NCBI GenBank assembly: GCA_965197495.1 | Contig: OZ240210.1 | Span: forward strand, 2,294,001-2,358,000 | Reading direction: 5' to 3' | From: SMYC01 sp965197495 | GTDB lineage: Bacteria; Acidobacteriota; Vicinamibacteria; Marinacidobacterales; SMYC01 | Length of the DNA stretch: 64,000 nucleotides | Program-made: the position numbers and the translations under genes | Notes under the pieces: generated by a model | What the model was told of the DNA's origin: nothing | Database searches by the model: none | Seen by the model: the letters and a program-made list of their open reading frames with translations, nothing else | Part shown: piece by piece, positions 49,501 to 57,106 of the stretch | Position numbering within the stretch: position 1 is the first letter of the stretch | Layout of the letters: each line of letters starts with the position of its first letter

Positions 49501-52500
49501 CATGTCCAGGTTCAAGATGTCGACCGGGTATCCCGTCTTCTCGGCGACAACCTCGACGAGAACAACCTCCACCTTGCCGGCGTCAATAGAGGAAGGGGAG
49601 GTAAGATTGCTGGTTTCCCCGGGCGCTGCCCGGGACCTTGCCCCGGGCGCTGCCCCGGACCTTGCCCCGGGCGTTGCCCGGGACCTTGCCACGGGAGACG
49701 CCGCTCTCGGTGTCTCGGCCGGCGGAGGGGCTGGTGCTGCCACCACAACCGGCGGAGCTGCCATCCGTACTGGCCGTACTGGAGCCGGCACGGGTGCTTC
49801 TGCCGGTTCGGCTCGCGGCAGGGGTGATGGAGCGAGGCCCAGCCTTTGCTCGACGAAGCGTTGCTGTTGATCGACTAGAGATTGAAGCGTGCGCTGGGCC
49901 GTCTCCTGGCCCTGAAGAAACTGCTGATGGAGGGCGGCGGTTTGCTCCTGCATCTTCTGCAGCGCGGCCATGTTCTCCTGCGTCATCCGTAGCGCGTCAC
50001 TAAGCACGCCCACGGCGTTGCCCGAGAGTCCCGGGACCGTGGCGGATGGCAAAGGTGCTTCTTGGTTGATGGGCTGCTCGAGGGGTTTGACCGTTTCGGG
50101 TGGTTGACTACTCATCTTCGTTGGTCGTGGAGCTGTCGCATTGGTAGGGGATGGCCGGCTCGGCGACGCCGGCTTCTTTTTGGATTTGTTTACGTAGTTG
50201 GCGCCGCTGATGGCCACCGTGAGAGCGGGCTTGGGACGTTCGTCCTCGCTCGCCAATGATGACGCTGCGGTGTCCCACTGATGCAAATTGATGCGGAAGC
50301 CGTAGGCCGAAGCGCGGGCTAAGGCCCGGGCGAGGTCCACGGCTCCGGAGCGCTTGCCCGACGAGGCATCCAGGGCGTGAGCCACATGTTCTTCGTTCCC
50401 GAGAATCGACTTCACTAAACTGGTGAGCCGGCTTCCGGGGCCGACTTCGAGAAAGAACCGAGCGCCGTCTCGGTGCATGGCGCGGATCTCGTTGACGAAC
50501 TCCACCGGCCGAGCGAGCTGATCGGCCAGGAGTGCTGCTATGGCTGAGGCATCGTTGGGATAGGCTTCACCAGTTTCGTTGGCGTAGACCTTACACTGGG
50601 GCTCAGCGAAGTCCAGCCGGCCAAGCTCGTCGGCCAGAGGCTCCGCGGCATCGGCCACGAGCGTGCTGTGAAAGGCGGCGGAGACCGGAAGGCGTTTGCA
50701 TCTGAGACCCCGCCCCTCGAAGACCTTCACTGCTTTTTCGATCTCTTCGGTGGGACCGGACAGAACAAACTGGGTCGGAGCGTTCTTGTTGGCCACCACC
50801 AGGGCGAGATCATCCTCGTCGATGATGGACTCCATCGTGCTCTCATCGCAGTCCACCGCCAGCATGGCTCCACGGTCGCCCTCGCCCTCGCCCATGAGAC
50901 GCCCTCGGAGCATGGAAAGGACACTCAGCGTCTGAGCATCGAACACCTTGGCCGCATGCAGGGCCACCAGCTCGCCGTAGCTGTGGCCAGCGACAGCGGC
51001 GGGCTCGAGACCAAATAGCAGGAGCAGGGCAAGGGCACCCACCGATACGGCGCCAATGGCGGGCTGCGCAAACTCTGTGGCGCGCAGAGCTCGTTCTTGA
51101 TCCGCTTTCGTTTCATCGTCGAAGGCGGGATGGGGATAAATGACATCACTGAGCCGCTTGCCGGCCCGGGTCAAACTGTCCAACACCTCGGGGAACTGAC
51201 AGGCCAGGTCCCTGAGCATTCCCACGTACTGAGAGCCCTGGCCCGGGAACAGGAAGGCCAGAGATCCCTTCGGCGCTCCGGTGCCGTAAAAGGCCCCGTC
51301 CGGTGTAGTCCACGAGCTCTTGTCCGCCTGACTCTTCAAGAGCGTGACCGCGCCCTCGAGACACTTCCCGAGACGGGTGGACTCCATGGCCAGGATCAAC
51401 CGGTGCGCGGCCTCAGAGCGGAATGAGCTTCGGGCCCGGGCCGCCAGGGCTCGTAGGTCGTTGCCTTTTCGGTCCGACGGGAAGGTCTCGGCGGCGCCGA
51501 TCAGCTCCTCCCGAGTGTCGGCCGAAAATGGTAGGAGAGTCGTTTCGCCGTCGAAGTCCGGAGCCGCCTTCGCCGCGTCCGCTTCTTCGAGAACGCAGTG
51601 GAAGTTGGTGCCGCCAAAACCGAAGGCGCTCACCGCGGCCCGTCTCGGATGATCCTCCGAAGAAAGCCAGGGCCGCTTCGTCGTGTTGATGTAAAAGGGT
51701 GAGCTCCCGTTCTTCAGCGCATCCAGCGGCTCGGTGACTTTCAATGTGGGGGGAAGAACCTTGTGTTTCAACGCCAAGGCGGCCTTGATCACGCCCGCGA
51801 CTCCGGCGGCAGCTTTGGTGTGTCCCAGCTGCGACTTGACGCTGCCCAGAGCACACCATGTTCCGTCGCCAATCGCTTCTCGAAAAACCGTGGAAAGGGA
51901 CGCAACCTCGGTGGCGTCTCCCACCTTCGTGCCCGTGGCATGGGCCTCGACGAGCTCGATGCTCTCCGGCGAAATTCCGGCGGCGGTGTAGGCGTCTCTG
52001 AGCGCTTTGGCCTGGCCGCTGGCTGCCGGCGTGTAAATCGCCGTGCCCCCGCCGTCGCTGGACGAGCCCACCGATCGGATGACAGCATGGATGGTGTCAT
52101 TGTCTCTGCGAGCGTCGGCCAGTCGCTTCAGCACCAGGACGCCGAGGCCGTCACCGATGATCGTGCCGTCGGCGGACTTGTCGAAAGGACGGCAATCGCC
52201 GGTGGGCGAGAGCGCCGGCGTCTTGCTGAAGCACATATACATAAAGATGTCGTTGAAGGTGTCCATGCCTCCAGCGAGCACCATGTCCGAGCGTCCGGAG
52301 GCGAGCTCCAGCCCGGCAAGGTGGAGGGCAGCCAGTGAGCTGGCGCAGGCCGCGTCCACCACGCAGTTCGTGCCTCCGAGATCGAGGCGGTTGGCGATGC
52401 GCCCGGCCACGACATTGCCCAATAGTCCCGGGAAGGAGTTTTCCTGCCACCCGACATATCCGTCGGAAATTTTCTGGACCACCGTGTCGGCAACGTCGTC

Positions 52501-52977
52501 GGCGATGCCGGATTCTTTCAGAGCCCGCCGCCACAAGGGGTGTCCCAAGCGGGCCCCGAGAGGAATCGCCAGCTCCAGCGTGCCCGTGACCCCGAGAATC
52601 ACGCTGGCCCGATCCCGATCGAAGTTCCCTTTCTCGCCGTAGCCCGCATCTTCCAGGGCCTTTTGTGCCACCATGAGTCCCAGCAACTGGGTGGTGTCCG
52701 TGGCCTCTATGACGTTGGGCGCGATGCCGAAGGCAAGGGGGTCGAAGGCCACCGGTGACAGAAATCCACCGCGACGGGCATAGGTGCGATCCGGTGCCTT
52801 GGGATCGTCGTCGAAGAAGTCCTTCACGTTCCAGTGGGTGGACGGAATGTCGGTAATGGCGTCCACGCCGTTCTTGAGATTGGCCCAGAAAGCTCCCACG
52901 TCACCGGCCTTGGGGAAGAGACAGGCCATGCCCACAATGGCCAGGGGCTCTTGTTTCATCCGACCGTTACTGGACAC
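46564..52977 (-). CDS. pfaA: PfaA-like PUFA megasynthase: KS-AT-ACP-ACP-KR-DH
   Basis: About 2,137 residues from GTG 52977, which has AGGAG four bases upstream and overlaps pfaD; ATG 52959 is the alternative. Counting from GTG: KS 8-465 (Cys212, His347, His386); malonyl-type AT 570-895 (GHSYGE, Ser666); a Pro/Ala-rich linker with a glutamine-rich coiled coil near 1000-1045 and three 8-residue repeats. ACP1 carries GIDSIKR (Ser1169), but ACP2 has GIDQVKR (Gln1279), so it cannot take a phosphopantetheine arm. KR 1355-1820 has LSGGARGVTAA and Tyr1747. The C-terminal polyketide-type DH has HVLNGRAVVP (His1872). The domain order is that of PfaA, which usually has four to nine ACPs; one usable ACP is exceptional. 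Confidence 0.93.
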   Translation of the reverse strand: MSSNGRMKQEPLAIVGMACLFPKAGDVGAFWANLKNGVDAITDIPSTHWNVKDFFDDDPKAPDRTYARRGGFLSPVAFDPLAFGIAPNVIEATDTTQLLGLMVAQKALEDAGYGEKGNFDRDRASVILGVTGTLELAIPLGARLGHPLWRRALKESGIADDVADTVVQKISDGYVGWQENSFPGLLGNVVAGRIANRLDLGGTNCVVDAACASSLAALHLAGLELASGRSDMVLAGGMDTFNDIFMYMCFSKTPALSPTGDCRPFDKSADGTIIGDGLGVLVLKRLADARRDNDTIHAVIRSVGSSSDGGGTAIYTPAASGQAKALRDAYTAAGISPESIELVEAHATGTKVGDATEVASLSTVFREAIGDGTWCALGSVKSQLGHTKAAAGVAGVIKAALALKHKVLPPTLKVTEPLDALKNGSSPFYINTTKRPWLSSEDHPRRAAVSAFGFGGTNFHCVLEEADAAKAAPDFDGETTLLPFSADTREELIGAAETFPSDRKGNDLRALAARARSSFRSEAAHRLILAMESTRLGKCLEGAVTLLKSQADKSSWTTPDGAFYGTGAPKGSLAFLFPGQGSQYVGMLRDLACQFPEVLDSLTRAGKRLSDVIYPHPAFDDETKADQERALRATEFAQPAIGAVSVGALALLLLFGLEPAAVAGHSYGELVALHAAKVFDAQTLSVLSMLRGRLMGEGEGDRGAMLAVDCDESTMESIIDEDDLALVVANKNAPTQFVLSGPTEEIEKAVKVFEGRGLRCKRLPVSAAFHSTLVADAAEPLADELGRLDFAEPQCKVYANETGEAYPNDASAIAALLADQLARPVEFVNEIRAMHRDGARFFLEVGPGSRLTSLVKSILGNEEHVAHALDASSGKRSGAVDLARALARASAYGFRINLHQWDTAASSLASEDERPKPALTVAISGANYVNKSKKKPASPSRPSPTNATAPRPTKMSSQPPETVKPLEQPINQEAPLPSATVPGLSGNAVGVLSDALRMTQENMAALQKMQEQTAALHQQFLQGQETAQRTLQSLVDQQQRFVEQRLGLAPSPLPRAEPAEAPVPAPVRPVRMAAPPVVVAAPAPPPAETPRAASPVARSRATPGARSGAAPGARSRAAPGETSNLTSPSSIDAGKVEVVLVEVVAEKTGYPVDILNLDMEMDSDLGIDSIKRVEILSTLQQRIPEAPPVGPEHLGTLRTLRQVVAFLTDDDSDAPSPIAVEAAKIASDVKKNGRTPASISTVDHEIGSSVLEVVSAKTGFPVDALNLNMDLTSDLGIDQVKRAEIFSLLRDKTPLMPEISHGTINSWRTLRNVVDTLADATKAYVTPSSIPDVDELMRAGRSRAQAPQRSVLVVTALDETADRKKISLASDGVVWISRDDSGLSAQIADRLEALGHKPRLVALEDAASLEPPSELASLVVVGPVNPDSDAFLAQSLTLLSRAAPALRRSGRGEGSVFVTVSRLEGFFGLKGMGPETQPASGGLAGLAKTASLEWPEVHCKAMDVTTALDDVDVDAVVDEIFCEGPLEVGLNATGRVTLELSPSAIISDDASLELGKDDVIVLSGGARGVTAAVARELAQTFGSKLVLLGRSPEPTDEPDWLQGQSAEADIKKEIVARAVNGASPKYFGEEYARLMANREIRQTLNDLARAVHVEYHAVDVRNGAAVQSILADVRAKLGPITGLVHGAGVLADQLIEDKTAEQFSRVFGTKVAGMAALVDAVEVDALKVVVFFSSSTARFGRKGQVDYAVANEVLNKAAWQLAAKIPAARVVSVGWGPWDGGMVTPSLTKVFRGEGVGLIDLKEGSRALVDEIRHGSRDAVEVVMLARPDKPDKMDRVAKMDVAEQSASWNGDLSVAFERDIGVEQVPMLKDHVLNGRAVVPMALMVEWLAHAAVHKNPGLRFHGFDDLRVLKGLTLDAGETRTTQVLTGKATKENGRGILSVPVEIRSTGADGKVHHHARTTIHLASTLPKASGALLNTNTRPYHRPSDEIYRDLLFHGPALQGIQKVEGLSADAIIARIGPTAPPPRWIVEPLRSAWLADPLALDVAFQLMIVWSQEIHGTASLPSFAGRYRQFRNSFPADGVSVVIKIRENGNRLARADIEFLDSEGGLVARLEDYECVLDTSLSEAFTRNRLPV
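49612..49692 (-). repeat. Three 24-bp GC-rich tandem repeats in the first megasynthase linker
   Basis: The unit on the coding strand is GGGCAAGGTCCCGGGCAGCG plus CCCG, present three times with small changes. It encodes the 8-residue repeat ARSRAAPG (variants ARSRATPG and ARSGAAPG) just before ACP1. A shared 20-base core links it to the repeat at 46054-46103. Confidence 0.8.
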
Positions 52978-54739
52978 GGAGCTCCTCATCTTGAACGGGC
53001 TCAATGGGGTCATAGGGCTCAATGGGCCGCGACCAGTACTCGCTCCACGAGCGCGGTGTTTGGACACCCTGGCTGCGTAGGGCATTGATGCGGGTCAGCA
53101 AGGCGGCGCCGTGCAAAATATTCAACGCAACGGTGACGACACTGCGATGTTCCGGCTCCTCTAGGAACGATCCCTTCACCCAGCCATTGAATGCCCCCAT
53201 GGCCGGCCCGCACCAGATCTGGTAGTCGATGATCCGGGAGGGATCGCCGGCATTGGCCCAGTGTGACGACTGGCCGAGATACCAGCGGAAGACCAGGGCC
53301 ATCTTGTGCTTGGGATCCTTCGCCGCTCGCGCCAGCTGGGACGGATCCCGATCGGCGAAGAAGTCGCGGCACTGGGTCCACACCAGGTCCACCGGGGCTC
53401 GGAAGTAACTCTTTTCGAGCGCCGCCATATCGGTCTTCGGAATGGACTCCAGACTTTCACAGGCCCGGTAGAGGTCGTAGAGTTTCTGCGCGCGCATAGC
53501 GAACATGGTGCCGCGCTTGAGCACCTGTACCTTCACACCCATCTCGAACATGTCGGCCGCAGGCGCCATCGTTACGTCGGCCTGCTCGGCGTCGGCGAGC
53601 ATCTTGCGGACGATGTCGGACGTGCCTGCCTCGACGCAGGCCTGGTTGACCGAGCCGGTAAGAATGTAGGCGGCCCCCATGGAAAGGGCCGCAGCAGCTG
53701 AAATAGGAGTGGAGATGCCGCCGGCGGCTCCCACCCGCAGGGTCTGACTGTATCCATGACGTTCCTGAATCTGATCCCGGAGCGCCATCAGCGAGGGTAT
53801 GAGGGCTAGGGCCGACTGATTGTCGGTGTGACCGCCGGAATCGGCCTCGGCGGTGATGTCCTGGGCCACGGGAATGTGGGCGGCCAGACGGGCCTGCTCC
53901 TCCGTGATGTCTCCCGCGTCGACGAGAGATTTCAAGAGGCGTTCCGGGGGTGGGGAGAAAAATTTCGTGGCTACCTCTAGCCGAGACACCTTGGCGATGA
54001 GCCGGTTCGGCGTCACGATGCGCCCCTGGGAAACTTCGTGAATCCCGTGGACGCGGTAGCGAACCACCGGAAGAGTGAGATCCAGATAAGCCGAGGCCGA
54101 GGCTAGGTGCACGCCGCGCCGAATGTAGAGGTCGGCCACGGCAGATTCGAGATCGGGCTCGCTGGGGCTGTGAATGAGGTTGAAGCCATAGGGCCGTCCT
54201 TCCAAGGAGTGGGACAGGCGGTCGATGGCGGCTTCCACCGCCTCGAGATTCAGGCCGGCGGCGCCGAAGAAGCCAAGCATGCCGGCGCGGCCCATGGCCT
54301 CCACGATCTCGGCCGAACCGATCCCATTGGCCATGGCGCCGGCGATGTAGGGATAGCGGACTCCATGGTCTGAAAGAAATCCCGGGTCACCGAGGTGCTC
54401 AGGAGGATTGGCCGGCGAGTAGCCCACGATGGGAAGCGCTTGACGGTCGAGAACACCCGCTCCCAGAATCGCCGTACCGCCCGTCACACGGGCGCATGCG
54501 CCCCGATCCGAGATGAGGATCACGGGTCGTCGGGTGTCCTGCACAGCTTCCCTGACGGCGTCTTCGCGGCGGTCCACGCGGGAGGCGGAGCCCGACCACC
54601 AGCCCAAGGGAGCCCTGGACCCTGGCGATGTATGGCTCGAGTGATCGCTTTCCGAAACAAGCGCAGGAGCGCGATGCTTGTGGATCAGGGCACCTGGCTG
54701 GTTCGCTGACGGCACTCGTGTTGTCGCGTGTTCGGTCAC
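52967..54739 (-). CDS. pfaD: PfaD-type enoyl reductase of PUFA synthase
   Basis: 590 residues, the usual length for PfaD. It is a flavin-dependent TIM barrel of the nitronate monooxygenase-like type: YIAGAMANGIGSAEIVEAMG, GMLGFFGAAGLNLEAVEAAI, RYRVHGIHEV, VAQDITAEADSGGHTDNQ and RVGAAGGISTPISAAAA. It reduces enoyl intermediates on the synthase ACP. The start given is GTG 54737-54739; the N-terminal 60 residues are polar and poorly conserved, so a later start is possible. It is the first gene of the operon and overlaps the next start by about 11 bases. Confidence 0.9.
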   Translation of the reverse strand: MTEHATTRVPSANQPGALIHKHRAPALVSESDHSSHTSPGSRAPLGWWSGSASRVDRREDAVREAVQDTRRPVILISDRGACARVTGGTAILGAGVLDRQALPIVGYSPANPPEHLGDPGFLSDHGVRYPYIAGAMANGIGSAEIVEAMGRAGMLGFFGAAGLNLEAVEAAIDRLSHSLEGRPYGFNLIHSPSEPDLESAVADLYIRRGVHLASASAYLDLTLPVVRYRVHGIHEVSQGRIVTPNRLIAKVSRLEVATKFFSPPPERLLKSLVDAGDITEEQARLAAHIPVAQDITAEADSGGHTDNQSALALIPSLMALRDQIQERHGYSQTLRVGAAGGISTPISAAAALSMGAAYILTGSVNQACVEAGTSDIVRKMLADAEQADVTMAPAADMFEMGVKVQVLKRGTMFAMRAQKLYDLYRACESLESIPKTDMAALEKSYFRAPVDLVWTQCRDFFADRDPSQLARAAKDPKHKMALVFRWYLGQSSHWANAGDPSRIIDYQIWCGPAMGAFNGWVKGSFLEEPEHRSVVTVALNILHGAALLTRINALRSQGVQTPRSWSEYWSRPIEPYDPIEPVQDEELRVQ

Positions 54740-54904
54740 ATTATTCTCGCGTCTCGTTCGCAGCTTGACGGTCCGTTCGTCCGCCTATAAACCCGCCGCC
54801 CCTGGCGGCGTGACCCAAAGAGCTTCGAGCGATGCGGCGTGTCGCGCTAGGTTCCCCCTCAGGGAAGACCCTGTTGGGCCCCCGAAATGAGAACCTGCAT
54901 GCAT
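54740..54904. other. Upstream region of the pfa-ole operon
   Basis: The operon promoter should lie here or within the IS200 remnant beyond it. I see no clear -35/-10 pair, operator or riboswitch. The segment is short and is bounded by mobile DNA. Confidence 0.3.
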
Positions 54905-55165
54905 GAATGAGAAAGCCTGTCGCATGTGCGATGGGAATGCAAGTACCACGTTGTGATCATACCGAACTATCGGAGGAAGGTGTTGTATAGAAACCTGCTT
55001 AGGCACATAGGGCGAATCCTTCGATAGTTGTCGAGCAGAGAGGAGTAGCGCCGGTCGAAGGTAACGCTTAGGCGGACCACATCCACGAGTGCTTGGCCAT
55101 CCCGCCAAAGTATAGCGTATCTCACACGCACGGATTCTTGCAAGGGCGAGTCCGCCCACGAGCAG
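54905..55165 (+). pseudogene. IS200/IS605 tnpA remnant upstream of the operon
   Basis: The plus strand reads RWECKYHVVIIPNYRRKVLY and RNLLRHIGRILR followed by TAG 55025-55027. After a frame change it reads EGNA, stop, ADHIHECLAIPPKYSVSHT. These are the N-terminal strand and HUH (HIH) segments of an IS200-type transposase, of a different lineage from the intact copy at 21763. Two or more stops and a frameshift inactivate it. It borders the 5' end of the pfa-ole operon. Confidence 0.75.
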
Positions 55166-55205
55166 CCCTTCTCTGAGTCGGCAGGTCATCATTTATTGGG
55201 CTCGA

Positions 55206-55697
55206 TTAGGCTCGATCCGACCACTTCCGATCTTCACCGCGTCCCGAGCGCGACTCCACTTCCGCTATCCAGCCGCGCTCGAGCTCTTCCGCGGGCACGC
55301 TCGAGAGATAGGGCTTGATGTCGAGTATAGGGCTTCCATCGAGCATGTCGACGCCGCGCACGCGAATCTTGTTTCCCTCGCGCGCGATCAAACGCACGAC
55401 GGTCAAGCCAATCGGGTTGGGCCTGCGCGGCGAGCGGGTGGCGAAGACACCGTGAGGTCGGTTGTCCGTCGGCGGGTTGCCGATGAGCTCGTAGTTGTCG
55501 GATCGATCAAAAACCCATATGACGAAGAGGTGAGAAAACCCTTCGATATCGAGTAGTCCCTCTGCCATCTCGGGCACGAGCTCGAGGGTTCCCTCACGCG
55601 TGTGCTTGGCGCCAATCCCTTTTGAGATCTGGGACGTTTCTTTGAAGGGCGTGCGCGCGTAGCCGATGGGCTCGAGCGTCCAACTTGTTTTCGTCAT
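55206..55697 (-). CDS. trmO: TrmO-family tRNA methyltransferase (TsaA/YaeB domain)
   Basis: ATG 55695-55697 gives 163 residues, matching a single TsaA-like beta-barrel domain: WTLEPIGYARTPF, HLFVIWVFDRSDN, GVFATRSPRRPNPIGLTVVR and VDMLDGSPILDIKPYL. TrmO N6-methylates the threonylcarbamoyl adenosine at position 37 of tRNA-Thr; short forms of this family are common and some may act on other substrates. The start overlaps the preceding transporter remnant by four bases (ATGA). Longer upstream frames are part of that neighbour. Confidence 0.85.
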   Translation of the reverse strand: MTKTSWTLEPIGYARTPFKETSQISKGIGAKHTREGTLELVPEMAEGLLDIEGFSHLFVIWVFDRSDNYELIGNPPTDNRPHGVFATRSPRRPNPIGLTVVRLIAREGNKIRVRGVDMLDGSPILDIKPYLSSVPAEELERGWIAEVESRSGRGEDRKWSDRA

Positions 55698-56107
55698 AGA
55701 AAACCCAATCGCACATAGAGCGCGAACACCACGGCCGCAGTCATGAACCAGAATCCTGCGAGGCCCCAGAGCCGCAAGCCGTGTGACGGTCTCATCGACG
55801 GATCTTCGATGAGACGTGTCACACAATAATAATTGAGTCCGTAGAGAAAGGTCCATACCGCCCAGTTCTTCGGCCCGGGAACGCGCTGATATCCGCGGAT
55901 GAGCGACACACCAGTCGCGATCGCGAAACGGGATCCGAACTCGAAGGCCGGGTACTTGAACACGTGCGAAAAGAGCACGAGCCAGATGAGCCCGTAGCCA
56001 AAGCACGCGCCCGCAACCGGGCTCAAGATGAGATGGCTCGTGCCGATGGCCGTGGCGGCCATGATGATGCCCGGACCGAGGCTTCGGAGAGTGCGGACGA
56101 AGCTCAC
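55694..56107 (-). pseudogene. Nramp-like metal transporter with large internal deletion
   Basis: GTG 56107 starts SLGPGIIMAATAIGTSHLIL, SPVAGACFGYGLIWLVLFSH and FKYPAFEFGSRFAIATG, the first two to three spans of an Nramp-type transporter. After PGPKNWAVWTFL the frame passes straight into YGLNYYCVTRLIEDPSMRPS and a final span that belong to the very C-terminus. About 300 residues are missing but the frame is kept, giving 137 residues. Transport is not expected. It lies between an amidohydrolase pseudogene (7 bases) and trmO (4-base overlap). Confidence 0.75.
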
Positions 56108-56114
56108 GAGACCC

Positions 56115-57100
56115 TCAGGATATGTTGTTCAAGATCGAGAGAGCCGTACCACTGAAGACGCGCTCTTTCTCGACTTCGGGAATGTGCAGAGCTTCGATCG
56201 ACGAGACCGAGCGCTCGATGGATCCGAGCAGGTGCGGATAGTCGCTCCCCATCACCATGTGATCGGTGCCCACGAGATCGCGGAGCATGTTGAGAACATG
56301 CGGGCTAAAGGTCACGGTGTCGTAGTAGAGCTTTCTGAGATAGGTGCTCGGGAGCGCGTCGATCTTCTCGCGGCATTCGGCAAAGTCGCGATAACCGTTG
56401 TCGAGCCGCTCCATCAACCACGGGATCGCGCCGCCTGCATGGCCGATGATCTAGCGAATGTCGGGCAGCTCGCGGAACAGGCCGTCGAAGCACATCTCCG
56501 CCGTAGCGAGTGTCGTGTCGGAAGGGAAGCCCACGAGCGGGCCGAGCACGAAGCGGCGATACGGCTCGGGATTGGCCGGCAACATGGGATGGAGAAAGAT
56601 GCAAACCTTCCGGCGGTTCGCTTCCTCGAAGAAGGCCCGGTATTGCGGCGATGTGAGCGAGCGGCCCTGGATGTTGCTCATGAGAATGACGCCGTTCAGC
56701 TTCAGCTCGTCGAGCGCTCGATGCAGCTCTTTGATGGCTTCTTCGGGATCGTCCATCGGGATCGAGGCAAAGCCTTGGAAGCGCTTCGGGTAGCGCGCGA
56801 TGAGCTCGCCGTAGTCGTCGTTGACCATCCGCGCGACTTCCGGCTGCCGCTCCGCGGGCGCGAAGAAGACGTTCGGCGTCGAGAGCGACACCACTTCGAC
56901 ATCGATGCCGACGCGGTCCATGTCCTCGATCCTTTTTTCGGGATCGGTCATCGGCGGCGTGATACCAAAAAAACGGGCGCCTCGCAGCTTGATGATCGTG
57001 CGTCCGGTCGGGTCCTTGTCGAACGTAAAATCGTTCGAGAGCTCACGGATCTTGTCGAAGAAGCTTTTGGGTAGTAGTGCGTATGAAGATCGAATTTCAC
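56115..57100 (-). pseudogene. Amidohydrolase (ACMSD-like metal-dependent TIM barrel), inactivated
   Basis: GTG 57098-57100 with AAGGAAGGA upstream starts VKFDLHTHYYPK, including the HxH metal ligands. One extra base within the next codons shifts the frame to KSFFDKIRELSNDF and onward. The rest follows the aminocarboxymuconate-semialdehyde decarboxylase-like family: IDVEVVSLSTPNVF, RFQGFASIPMDDPEEAI, CIFLHPMLP. A TAG at 56451-56453 replaces the codon before IIGHAGGAIPW, and the frame then runs to 56115 (GSDYPHLLGSIE). One frameshift and one stop are present. Either could be a sequencing error, but both in one gene suggests decay. Confidence 0.8.
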
Positions 57101-57106
57101 GCTCGT

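Noticed and set aside
49612..49692. Tandem GC repeats as a CRISPR array
   Set aside because: The units are contiguous 24-mers without spacers and are inside an open reading frame.
35320..54739. The cluster as a heterocyst-type glycolipid (HglE) or other polyketide synthase system
   Set aside because: Presence of PfaD, a chain-length factor, paired FabA-like dehydratases and four Ole proteins fits PUFA/olefin synthesis far better.
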